A DNA stretch of 23,942 bases, taken from CAYXVU01 sp964468725. GTDB taxonomy: Bacteria; Acidobacteriota; Blastocatellia; UBA7656. Where the stretch lies: contig CAYXVU010000079.1 in assembly GCA_964468725.1 (NCBI GenBank), forward strand, positions 1 through 23,942, given 5' to 3'. Below the pieces are notes generated by a model. It was not told where the DNA came from. It saw only the letters and a list, made by a program, of their open reading frames with translations, and searched no databases. This document shows, piece by piece, positions 7,965 through 15,254 of the stretch (positions within the stretch are counted from its first letter, which is position 1; the number at the start of each line of letters is the position of its first letter). The position numbers and the translations under genes are program-made.

Positions 7965-8095
7965 GCCGCTTTCCGATTCACCCTGCGTCTTAACTTTCCG
8001 ATAGCCGCATTCGATCTTTTCCGAAAATGGTATCGGTCGACCCACATCCTTGACTTCCTTAGCTACCCGCGACCCTTTCAACAAAAGCGTAACGT

Positions 8096-8101
8096 AGTAT
8101 A
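8096..8101 (-). promoter_or_regulatory. hflX: Candidate -10 element (TATACT) for hflX
   Basis: On the minus strand the sequence ATTATACT gives a -10-like TATACT about 130 bases before the preferred hflX start. No good -35 is seen 16-18 bases upstream. It shares bases with the plus-strand TATAAT at 8098-8103, so the two divergent promoters would be mutually exclusive if both are real. Confidence 0.35.
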
Positions 8102-8103
8102 AT
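8098..8103 (+). promoter_or_regulatory. Consensus -10 element (TATAAT) for the 8141 gene
   Basis: A perfect TATAAT lies 37 bases before the ATG at 8141, placing a transcription start near 8110 and a leader of about 30 bases. The -35 region (about CTTTCA at 8075-8080) is weak. It overlaps the minus-strand TATACT for hflX. Confidence 0.45.
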
Positions 8104-8140
8104 GCGGCGAGTGCAGATTTTGATCGTGAGCTTTTGATTG

Positions 8141-9511
8141 ATGGCTACGCTTACCATACTCGAACCGATGTCAACCGGCGATGTGATTGATCGATCAGTT
8201 CGCCTTTATCGTCGCAATTTTGTCCCGCTGATTCTGATCGTCGCCGTCCCCAGTTTGGTTGGATATTTTTCGTCCGTCATTTTTTGGCTAGGTTACTCGG
8301 AAGTATTAGGCAACTTAGAAAATCCCTCCGCTTCTGTTTCGGTGTCCGGCGGGGCGATCTTAGCGATGTTGATTGGAGGAATCTGTTACCCGCTCTGGTT
8401 TTTCCTCTTCCTCTATACATGGTTGGGGCTTTCACGAGTCGTCAGCGACCACATCATGCTTGGCGAGGCGATAACCTTTCGAAAGTGTTTCGCTTCGGCG
8501 CGCAAGCGCATCGGCGATGCTGTCGTATTGGGACTATTGACGATGGGCTTAGGGATGGTCTTCTATCTGATCTTCATCGTTGTCATCTTTTTATCGGCTG
8601 GCGTGATTGGGGTTGTTGCAGGGATGACTGCCTATATGCAACTTCCTCCATGGTTGATCGCAACAGTAGTTGTCTTGTTTTCACTGACGGTGTTGGCGGG
8701 AGGAATCTTTATCCTGCTCTACTTCCTTGCCCGCTTCGTTTTCCTGCCTCAAGTCATGGTCGTCGAAGGCGTAAAGGTTGGGGAAGCGATGGGGAGAGCT
8801 TTCAAATTAGGAGGGCGGAACTGGCATCGCGTCGGAGCGATTATGCTCTTCATCTACTTTATCTCGCTCTCGTTGTTAGGGGCGTTGTTGATGCCAACCG
8901 CACTGATTCTTTACTTGCTCGGCTATCTCGAAGCGGAGTTCTTCTTCAGCCCGATTGGAAACATCTTGCAAACCTCTTTTAATCAAATCGCCAATACCTT
9001 GGTGCTACCGATTTGGGTCGTCTCGTTTACGTTGCTCTATTTTGACAGCCGCGTTCGCAAAGAAGGGTACGATTTAGATTTGCTGGCGCGCGAAGTCTCC
9101 CCCGATTTTTACTGGCAGCCGATGGCACAGCAGCCGTTCGGTTATCAAGTGCCGAATGTCACCTGGCAAGGGCGAACCTATGTGCAAACCAGTCCGCTCG
9201 GATTGGCGGGTTATCGTCCCCCGCCGCCAGTAACTCCTCCGGAATCGGCTCCCGCGCCGCCTTTCGTAGATAGTTCGGGAGGAAGATTGGTAGCGACGCC
9301 GATAGAACTGCCCTCTCAAAATGGCCAAAGCCTTGAGCCTTCTTTGTCGGCTGACTCTGAATCGGCGATGCCTGCTGATTTGTTGCCCTCTTCGGTAACC
9401 GCCGCAAAGCGGATTGAGTCGAATTCAGTTGAGGTCATTCAATGTCCGCAGTGCAGCCTATTACTGCAATCGGGGGCGAAATTTTGTGTCCGTTGCGGGA
9501 AAGGGCTGTGA
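8141..9511 (+). CDS. Multi-pass membrane protein with C-terminal zinc ribbon
   Basis: This 456-residue protein starts at the ATG at 8141, with a TTG one codon earlier. After a short amphipathic start (LEPMSTGDVIDRSVRLYRRN), five to seven hydrophobic segments span about residues 25-310. This arrangement matches the membrane domain seen in proteins annotated as glycerophosphodiester phosphodiesterase membrane domain or DUF975-like. A proline-rich linker (about 340-380, with PPPPVTPPES) leads to a zinc ribbon in the last 22 residues, with Cys435, Cys438, Cys449 and Cys452 (CPQC and CVRC). Such ribbons usually serve protein contact rather than catalysis. The DUF4129 gene follows 23 bases downstream on the same strand, so the two are probably one operon acting at the membrane. 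No catalytic residues are evident, and I cannot name a reaction. Confidence 0.78.
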   Translation: MATLTILEPMSTGDVIDRSVRLYRRNFVPLILIVAVPSLVGYFSSVIFWLGYSEVLGNLENPSASVSVSGGAILAMLIGGICYPLWFFLFLYTWLGLSRVVSDHIMLGEAITFRKCFASARKRIGDAVVLGLLTMGLGMVFYLIFIVVIFLSAGVIGVVAGMTAYMQLPPWLIATVVVLFSLTVLAGGIFILLYFLARFVFLPQVMVVEGVKVGEAMGRAFKLGGRNWHRVGAIMLFIYFISLSLLGALLMPTALILYLLGYLEAEFFFSPIGNILQTSFNQIANTLVLPIWVVSFTLLYFDSRVRKEGYDLDLLAREVSPDFYWQPMAQQPFGYQVPNVTWQGRTYVQTSPLGLAGYRPPPPVTPPESAPAPPFVDSSGGRLVATPIELPSQNGQSLEPSLSADSESAMPADLLPSSVTAAKRIESNSVEVIQCPQCSLLLQSGAKFCVRCGKGL

Positions 9512-9534
9512 GAGAAAAAACAGTTGGAGTCTGC

Positions 9535-10575
9535 ATGACCAGGAGAATTCCTTCATTCTTCTTCCTCGTCCTCCTCTTTAACGGAGTGGCAATGGCGGCT
9601 TCATTGGAAGACTATCAGCGGCGTATTCAGACTGCCATTGAACTCGCCTTTGATTGCGAATTGGCGGAGAGGATTTCCGACGCGCGAATAGCTGAGTTTA
9701 AGGGGTTGCTGCCGAAGACCGAAGAGATTGAAACTGCAGAGCAGACCATTCAAGTTGATAATACCTGGCTGCATATCGCGCTCGATGTGTACAGAGAAGA
9801 GACAAAGCCAGAGAAGAAAAGAGATCTGCAAGAACAGCTTGCAGCACGGTTGCGTGCCTTGCAAGAAAGTGTACGCGGGTCTCAAGCCCAAGCGGATGAC
9901 GCTTCCGATTCGAGCGACCCCCACACCGCCATTCGACAGATTTTGCAGCGCTCAGAGTACCGGGAGAAGAAAGAAGATTGGTTGACGGCAAAGATCAAAC
10001 AGATTCGCAATGCCATCTTTGATTTGATTCGAGAGATCATCGAGCGCGTACGGCAAGCCATCTTTGGCTCCGGCGGACAACTGAGCTGGGTCTTCCGAGT
10101 AGTGGTGATTTTGGTCGTCGCCGTTTTCTTGGTAATGGCCGGTCGCCTGACGATGCGCTTCCGGCGGGGAAAGAAGAAGGAGGGGAAACGCACCATATTG
10201 GGCGAAGAGATCGAAGAGGATGTGACCGCCAAAGACCTTGCCGAAGCGGCATCAGTGGCGGCGCGTATCGGAGATTTCCGAACCGCGATTCGCAAACTCT
10301 ACCTCTCATTTTTATATGAGCTGGCTGATCGGCAACTCATCGAATTGGAAGCCAACGCGACCAATCGGGATTACCTCAACAAAGTCTCGCGCTTCGCTCC
10401 TCTGCTTGCACCGATGCGGTTTATGACGGAACGATTCGATTATGTTTGGTATGGCATGTTTCCTACTTCGCCGGAGGATTATTTGGCCTATCAGCGCTCT
10501 TATGAAGAGGCGCTGCGCTCGGTTCAATCGCTTGCTGTGCAACCGGCGTTGGTCGTGCAACCAGCCGCCGGATGA
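9535..10575 (+). CDS. DUF4129 domain membrane protein
   Basis: This 346-residue protein starts at the ATG at 9535, with GGAG five bases upstream. The open frame extends back to 9442 inside the previous gene, but a signal peptide (FFFLVLLFNGVAMAAS) begins only at this ATG. The extracytoplasmic half is charged and helical. One TM helix lies at about 184-205 (VFRVVVILVVAVFLVMAGRL), after an amphipathic IREIIERVRQAIFG segment. The cytoplasmic tail holds the DUF4129 signature: AAR-x-GDFRTAIRKLYLSFLYEL, then LIELEANATNRDYL and the FDYVWYG end. DUF4129 proteins usually sit with a MoxR ATPase, a DUF58 protein and a transglutaminase. None of these is here, only the zinc-ribbon membrane protein upstream. 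Function in the family is not settled; a role in envelope assembly or proteolysis is often proposed. Confidence 0.8.
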   Translation: MTRRIPSFFFLVLLFNGVAMAASLEDYQRRIQTAIELAFDCELAERISDARIAEFKGLLPKTEEIETAEQTIQVDNTWLHIALDVYREETKPEKKRDLQEQLAARLRALQESVRGSQAQADDASDSSDPHTAIRQILQRSEYREKKEDWLTAKIKQIRNAIFDLIREIIERVRQAIFGSGGQLSWVFRVVVILVVAVFLVMAGRLTMRFRRGKKKEGKRTILGEEIEEDVTAKDLAEAASVAARIGDFRTAIRKLYLSFLYELADRQLIELEANATNRDYLNKVSRFAPLLAPMRFMTERFDYVWYGMFPTSPEDYLAYQRSYEEALRSVQSLAVQPALVVQPAAG

Positions 10576-10607
10576 TGAAGAAAGCGATTGTTTGATACGA
10601 ATGACTC

Positions 10608-10633
10608 AAAACCTCTCGAATTGGTGCGAGAGG
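10608..10633 (-). terminator. Rho-independent terminator after the LanC-like gene
   Basis: On the minus strand CCTCTCG and CGAGAGG form a 7-bp GC-rich stem with an 8-base loop, directly followed by TTTT. It lies 28 bases past the stop of the LanC-like gene. The plus-strand reading, after the DUF4129 stop at 10575, lacks a T run but the same hairpin could still help to separate the convergent genes. Confidence 0.6.
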
Positions 10634-10660
10634 CTTCTCAAACAAACAGCCCTGCTTGCT

Positions 10661-11965
10661 TTAGAACGGGTCATCCGGCAGTCGCAAACGCAACGGTCTT
10701 TTCTGTTCTGTTCCGTATAAACGTAGCAATAGAATTCCGATGCCTGCCGCTCCCTGCATAAAACCTGTTTGAGCAACCAATAATTGAGGCCGAACGCGGT
10801 GCTCTGCCTGCACCCATCGTTGACCTTGCTCATCCGTTTGCGCACGCTGCAACAAATCCCTCGTTACCTGTTTGGCGAAAGCGAGGTGAGACGGTTCTTT
10901 GGTGATCTCTGATAGGCTCAAGAAAAACTCCGCCACACCTGCCGAGCCGCAACATTGGCTGACATTATTCCAATACCCTGCGGTTCGATTCTGCGGGATG
11001 CCGCTTGTTGTGATGGCGCGTGCGCATCGGTTCACCCAATCCATCCAGCCCTTTTCGCTGGTGATTTGATAGAGCTTGTAAAAGAGTCTAGCTGTTCCCG
11101 CCGGGCCATGACACCAACTGAGATAAAAGAGGTCTTTGCCGTCCGGCTCGTTATGAAAGATGAGACAGACATCCCCTTCTGTGACCGCCACCGTTTGCAA
11201 ATACTTTGCCCCGGCGACCGCCTCATCCAGGTAAGCCTTCTTTTTAGAATCTTGGTAGAGAACGGCTAGAAAGTAAGCGATTCCAGCAGTGCCATGCGAA
11301 AAATTCGGCATGAGGCGCGGGAATTTTGCCGTCATCGCCCATTTCTTGCCACGGGATTCGCTGATGCTAAGTTCAAGCAACCGATTCCCAGCTTGTTGCG
11401 CTAAAGCTTTCAACTCGGGAAGTGATAATTCGCGCGCAGCATAGAGCAGAAATAGCCCGATGCCTGCATTGCCTGCGATGATATCCGTCGAATCATTCCA
11501 CTCGACACCCGCACCCCTTATAACGGCGCGTTGGCGCAGTAGCTCACAGCATTGCACTGCGGCTTTCTGATACTTTCGTTCTCCCGTCACGCGATAGGTT
11601 TCAATCAGCGTAAACCCAATGCCGGATATTCCTGTATACAATCCCGATTCGGTTTCCTTTGCGATTGTCTCTATCAAATGATCGGCTCCGGCACGCGCAC
11701 GGTTGAGATAATCAGGGTTTCGAGTTGCACGATAGAGTTGCAAGTAAAAGAGGATGACGCCAGGCGAACCGCTGTATAGATTGGCGAATTGCGATTTGGC
11801 ATCATTCGGGTCGGCTGGCCAGGTCAGCCCCTTTTCCGTTTTCAAGGCGACTGAATCGAGCCACTTGGCGGTCTCTTTCGCCGCCCGCAGATATTGGCTA
11901 TCGGCGGCTTTGGTAGTTGTGAAGACCAATGGGAAAAGGGTGATAAGAACAGCGAGTCTTTTCAT
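10661..11965 (-). CDS. Exported LanC-like (lanthionine cyclase-fold) protein
   Basis: This 434-residue protein starts at the ATG at 11963-11965, with GGAGG five bases upstream. Residues 1-20 are a Sec signal peptide ending TTTKA, so the protein is exported, unlike classical cytosolic LanC cyclases. Seven G-x-x-G motifs mark the alpha/alpha toroid: SGSPG (65), TGISG (111), AGNAG (164), HGTAG (224), HGPAG (286), CGSAG (339) and QGAAG (404). The zinc site is visible as Cys285 in WCHG and Cys338 in the second motif. The third ligand, normally His in CHG, is Cys339 (QCCG). His224 matches the active-site His of LanC. Three-Cys zinc sites are known in the ProcM-type cyclases. No precursor peptide and no LanB/LanM dehydratase is near, so lantibiotic synthesis is unproven; a periplasmic thiol-chemistry or glycan-related role is possible. 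Confidence 0.82.
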   Translation of the reverse strand: MKRLAVLITLFPLVFTTTKAADSQYLRAAKETAKWLDSVALKTEKGLTWPADPNDAKSQFANLYSGSPGVILFYLQLYRATRNPDYLNRARAGADHLIETIAKETESGLYTGISGIGFTLIETYRVTGERKYQKAAVQCCELLRQRAVIRGAGVEWNDSTDIIAGNAGIGLFLLYAARELSLPELKALAQQAGNRLLELSISESRGKKWAMTAKFPRLMPNFSHGTAGIAYFLAVLYQDSKKKAYLDEAVAGAKYLQTVAVTEGDVCLIFHNEPDGKDLFYLSWCHGPAGTARLFYKLYQITSEKGWMDWVNRCARAITTSGIPQNRTAGYWNNVSQCCGSAGVAEFFLSLSEITKEPSHLAFAKQVTRDLLQRAQTDEQGQRWVQAEHRVRPQLLVAQTGFMQGAAGIGILLLRLYGTEQKRPLRLRLPDDPF

Positions 11966-12108
11966 AACGCCTCCGGTTTGCGGCCTGCCTTTGCTAACGG
12001 CACCTGAAGACTTGAATGTTAAACCCCGATGGACGGGCTGTAAGTTTTACCCCAAAAAAGGGGTGAATGCCAGCGGCGAAAAGTGTGTGGCTGGATGAAC
12101 GGGAGGAG

Positions 12109-12152
12109 CATCCTTGAGTTGACCCGCGAGGGCGGGGATCCACTCAAGGATG
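12109..12152. other. Strong composite hairpin between the VIT and LanC-like genes
   Basis: CATCCTTGAGT at 12109-12119 and ACTCAAGGATG at 12142-12152 are an 11-bp perfect inverted repeat. Inside it CCCGC (12123-12127) pairs with GCGGG (12132-12136) around a four-base GAGG loop. It begins 17 bases past the VIT gene stop. It lacks a T run on either strand, so it may be a Rho-linked terminator, an RNA processing or stability element, or a small repeat unit. A second short hairpin, ACCCC/GGGGT, lies at 12049-12064. Confidence 0.55.
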
Positions 12153-12168
12153 GAAGTTAGAGAGATGA

Positions 12169-14319
12169 TCAGACGATTTCATAGACTTTGCCTTTGAAGA
12201 CAACTATCACTTTTTGGCCAAGCGAAAAGAATTCTGTCAAAGCGGGCTCACGAGTTATGAGGGTGAAAAACTCTTCACTGCCAAATTTGATCCGCACGTT
12301 AGGCAAGTTGGCGGATGATTTGTATTCCGTATCAACCCAGACGCCGTCTTTGAGGGTGAAGGTCTTGTCGGCAACCCGTTTCAGGGTCATCAAATAATCA
12401 TCAACTCCGCTCAGGGTGTCGGCGTCAGCCATCTCTTTGTCGGCTTTGCTCCGATATACGCCGCTTTGACCGGAAGAGGCGGTGGGTTGGGCAGTCTTCA
12501 TCTCCATTGCGCGGCGGCTTCCGGTGGGGAAGGATTGCCGTCTGGCTTCATCCTTCAGGTCTTCAGTAATGAGGAATGACGTGTAAGGCGTGACGATACC
12601 GTAGCGTGTTCCGAGTGCGGTGACTTCATCTACCAACTCTTTATGTGCGCCGTTAAGGCGAATTTGTTCCATGAGATAACCGACGCGACGCGTAGCCCAT
12701 AGGCGCGGCAAAAATGCATTGTCATTCTGTTCGGCAGCGAAGGACTGATCGCTGAATGAGAAAGTCTCTTCACGATTCCCGACCTTTCCGCTCAGACGAA
12801 TGGTCGTTTTGTTGGCCTGGTTTTTATACCGCCCGACCAGAGCGATCTGCGCGCCTTTGAACAAATCAGGCAGGCTTCGCGGATAGATGAGCTCGGCCTC
12901 AATCGAGCCGAGATCGAGTTTGAGATCGGATAGAACCGGATAGTTCACTTTGGCAAAAAAGTTGGAGACTTTGACTTCAATATCTTCGTTCGGTTCAATG
13001 TAGTCGTTGGCTCCGCGATGCTCGGTTGCGAGTTTATCGAGAAGGTTCGTATTCAGATCGTAACCGACGCCGAAGGAGAACAATCGCACCTGTGCGCGAT
13101 TGGCTTCGACTGTATTTCGGGCAATCAATTTTTCATCCGTCGCGCCCACCGTCGGCTTACCGTCGGTCAGAAAAACGATCATCTTCGGACGATCCGAATT
13201 TTGAAACTGCTTAAATGCAGCGATCAAGGCATCATTGATATTCGTGCCCCCTTCAGCGCGCAAGCGTTCTATGAATGCGGCGGCATCCGACTTCGCGCCG
13301 GGGTTTGCTTCGATAAGGCTCGACTTCATCAGATGCTCTTCACCAGAAAAGGAGATGATGTTGAAGCGATCCCGTGGGGAGAGCGACTGGACACCGAATT
13401 TGAGCGCCGCTTTCGCCTGCTCAATCTTCTCACCGCTCATTGAGCCGGAGGTGTCAAAGACAAAGATAATATCTTTGGCAATCAATTCCTGATCGCTGAT
13501 GTTGACCTTCGGAGAGAGCAGAATCAGAAAGAAACCGTCTTTACCGGGCTCCCGGTGAGTAAGCAATGAGAGGCCAAAATCTTTTTCCGAAAGCGAATAG
13601 TAAAGACGAAAATCCTTCTGCGCCTCTTCGCCTGAGCCTTCAAAGCTGAGGCGTGCGCGACGTTCGCCATTCCGAGAGACGGCGATTTTATGAGTCGGAG
13701 AATAGATATTCTTCAGATCGGTTGGCGATGCGATTTCGATGCTCGCGGCGATCTGTTGAATAGGCTGTTGCAGGAGCCTGCGACCTGTGCCGAGCGCATA
13801 TAGATAAGAGACGGTCCCACCTTCGTTGCGTAGAACCTGACTATAAGTGAGTTCGATCTTTCTTGTACTTCGCGGTTCGATGGGAAAGACGTTCGCCTGA
13901 AATAAATCTTTACCGACATATTCCAGTAATCCGGGATCAATTTGTCGACGCACGATTTCGTTATAGATGCGTCGAGCTTTTTCCCTTTCGATTACTTCGC
14001 CGGACATCCGTTTGGAGCCATCATAGATGGCAAAATCGGAGAGGCTTGCACTTTCCGGGATGGGGAAAAAGTAAGAGCCCTCGAGGCGGTAAGGGGTTTC
14101 GTTTTCGAATACCTGCTCAACTTTGGTTGTGGCAACTTGTGCCTCAATCTTTGTGGTGATGCTAACTGATTTTACTTTTAAGACGCGTGGTAAAGGAACC
14201 GGTCGAGGGATGGGTTCAGGGCAACGATGACAATGATCGGGAATAATGATGCCTTGTGCAGACGCAAAGGAATATAGAGACACGACCAGCGCAACTGCGC
14301 CGATTATTTTTCCTTTCAT
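12169..14319 (-). CDS. Exported VIT + von Willebrand factor A domain protein
   Basis: This 716-residue protein starts at the ATG at 14317-14319, with AAGGAG eight bases upstream. A Sec signal peptide ends near residue 22 (SFASAQ). After a Cys/Pro-rich stretch (CHRCPEPIPRP), a VIT domain spans about 45-180, with the family-typical GSYFFPIPESASLSDFAI. The vWA domain spans about 282-455. Its MIDAS metal site is intact: D289-x-S291-x-S293 (DTSGS), Thr359 in GGTN and Asp386 in LTDG, so it can bind divalent metal and a ligand. The remainder is beta-rich, with a helical REA/WATRRVGYLMEQI segment typical of this family. Such proteins resemble inter-alpha-trypsin inhibitor heavy chains and are thought to mediate adhesion or complex assembly outside the cell. 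A structured 5' leader lies at 14344-14405. Partner unknown. Confidence 0.9.
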   Translation of the reverse strand: MKGKIIGAVALVVSLYSFASAQGIIIPDHCHRCPEPIPRPVPLPRVLKVKSVSITTKIEAQVATTKVEQVFENETPYRLEGSYFFPIPESASLSDFAIYDGSKRMSGEVIEREKARRIYNEIVRRQIDPGLLEYVGKDLFQANVFPIEPRSTRKIELTYSQVLRNEGGTVSYLYALGTGRRLLQQPIQQIAASIEIASPTDLKNIYSPTHKIAVSRNGERRARLSFEGSGEEAQKDFRLYYSLSEKDFGLSLLTHREPGKDGFFLILLSPKVNISDQELIAKDIIFVFDTSGSMSGEKIEQAKAALKFGVQSLSPRDRFNIISFSGEEHLMKSSLIEANPGAKSDAAAFIERLRAEGGTNINDALIAAFKQFQNSDRPKMIVFLTDGKPTVGATDEKLIARNTVEANRAQVRLFSFGVGYDLNTNLLDKLATEHRGANDYIEPNEDIEVKVSNFFAKVNYPVLSDLKLDLGSIEAELIYPRSLPDLFKGAQIALVGRYKNQANKTTIRLSGKVGNREETFSFSDQSFAAEQNDNAFLPRLWATRRVGYLMEQIRLNGAHKELVDEVTALGTRYGIVTPYTSFLITEDLKDEARRQSFPTGSRRAMEMKTAQPTASSGQSGVYRSKADKEMADADTLSGVDDYLMTLKRVADKTFTLKDGVWVDTEYKSSANLPNVRIKFGSEEFFTLITREPALTEFFSLGQKVIVVFKGKVYEIV

Positions 14320-14343
14320 CCTTGAATCTCCTTAGAATCACAT

Positions 14344-14405
14344 GGAGGTTTCCTAAGAGTAAGATCGCTAACGCTCCAGCCCGTGCTCTGGCTTAGAAAA
14401 CCTCC
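14344..14405 (-). promoter_or_regulatory. Structured 5' leader hairpin upstream of the VIT gene
   Basis: On the minus strand GGAGGTTTTCTAAG (14405-14392) and CTTAGGAAACCTCC (14357-14344) form 14 contiguous pairs, one of them G-U. The 34-base interior contains a CCAG/CTGG hairpin. The element ends 11 bases before TTCTAAGGAG, which contains the ribosome site of the VIT gene (AAGGAG, 14333-14328). That site repeats the TTCTAAG of the 5' arm, so the 3' arm could in principle pair with either. No T run follows, so it is not a simple terminator. I recognise no known riboswitch class; a dispersed repeat is also possible. Confidence 0.5.
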
Positions 14406-14477
14406 ACCGATGATTTGAACGGAGGGAGAAAAATTATTTGCCGATTTTTTACAAACCGAATGGCGAGAAAGCGCAGG

Positions 14478-14564
14478 TGGAAGAAAAATCAGGGCGAACC
14501 CTCAGCTTGAACCCATACTCGCGCGGTTGACCGGCATATTCGCCAGGCTGTCAAACTCGCCCTG
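14478..14564 (-). terminator. Possible branched terminator after the pseudopilin gene
   Basis: On the minus strand CAGGGCGA (14564-14557) and TCGCCCTG (14497-14490) are an 8-bp perfect inverted repeat enclosing 59 bases with smaller stems (for example GGC/GCC). It is directly followed by ATTTTTCTTCC. It starts 31 bases after the pseudopilin stop. The long loop makes it unlike a textbook intrinsic terminator. Confidence 0.35.
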
Positions 14565-14595
14565 GTCAGCATACCCGTAGCTCTGTCTTTGCAGG

Positions 14596-15048
14596 TTAAT
14601 CTACTTCGATAGCCCCTTGTGCCGAGACGCTAACCTTACGTGAATCGCGCGCATTGCTGATGACAATCTTGGGTTCTTTTGAGCGTTTGGAGAGGCTGCC
14701 GGTTTCGGTAAAGATGATGCAACCGTTATCTTCGATTTGCACGTCATCAGGCAAGTCGGAGGCCTCACCACTCTCCAATTTGCCATTGTTGTTGCGATCC
14801 AAACCGAACCGTTTCTCTTTAGCTTCAAATATCACAGCGGTCGCTTCGTGATTGGCCATCGCCCGAATACGAGCCTTTTCTAACTCGCGAGTGATCTCTT
14901 GGGTTGTGCCATTGAGCTTATACATGGCAACCCCGATCTTCACAACATGCAGGAGGACGGAAGCGAGAATCAGGCCGAGTAGGCAGCCAATAATGACTTC
15001 CATCAAGCTCAACCCTCTTTCATTCTCGTGGTTTTTCACCTTATCCAT
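14596..15048 (-). CDS. GspH/FimT-type pseudopilin
   Basis: This 150-residue protein starts at the ATG at 15046-15048. It has a class III prepilin signal: a short charged leader ending at Gly12, then LSLMEV with the conserved Glu at mature position 5 (residue 17), and a hydrophobic helix to about residue 40. PilD-like peptidase would cut after Gly12 and methylate Leu13. The globular part (about 65-150) resembles GspH/FimT minor pseudopilins: EAKEKRFGLDRNNNGKLESG contains a DxNxNGxLxxGE-like calcium loop, and GSLSKRSKEPKIVISN the final strands. Such proteins seed type II secretion pseudopili or type IV pili. No assembly ATPase, secretin or major pilin is in the window, so it is an orphan here. 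A sigma-54-like promoter lies upstream, next to a PilS-like kinase. No strong Shine-Dalgarno is seen. Confidence 0.83.
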   Translation of the reverse strand: MDKVKNHENERGLSLMEVIIGCLLGLILASVLLHVVKIGVAMYKLNGTTQEITRELEKARIRAMANHEATAVIFEAKEKRFGLDRNNNGKLESGEASDLPDDVQIEDNGCIIFTETGSLSKRSKEPKIVISNARDSRKVSVSAQGAIEVD

Positions 15049-15102
15049 AGTGCCGCCCGTTCTTCTTTTCTACATCGCTTAGACGTAGCCAGCCTGATCT
15101 AT

Positions 15103-15118
15103 TGCAATTCTGTGCCCA
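15103..15118 (-). promoter_or_regulatory. Sigma-54-like (-24/-12) promoter for the pseudopilin gene
   Basis: On the minus strand TGGGCACAGAATTGCA matches the TGG-N9-TTGCA core, with GG and GC ten bases apart, of RpoN promoters. The -12 GC is at 15105-15104, predicting a start near 15092 and a leader of about 44 bases before the ATG at 15048. Position, orientation and an adjacent PilS/NtrB-type kinase all support it. The CAC after TGG in the consensus is shifted by one base. Confidence 0.6.
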
Positions 15119-15254
15119 TTCCCTGCGCTGGGGAGGCACCTGAGCATTAGTCGTAGCCAAGAGCACAAAATTGGGAAAAACCGGGAAGGCAAAAAGCAGC
15201 CTCTGTTACGAAAAGGATCAATAATTGAAAGATTTTTCACACTCGGATTGGAAT

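Noticed and set aside
12049..12064. ACCCC/GGGGT hairpin as a terminator
   Set aside because: The T run is in the loop on the minus strand and before the stem on the plus strand, so it lacks the required tail on either strand.
10661..12168. Complete lantibiotic gene cluster
   Set aside because: The LanC-like protein is exported and no dehydratase, precursor peptide, protease or ABC transporter is near.
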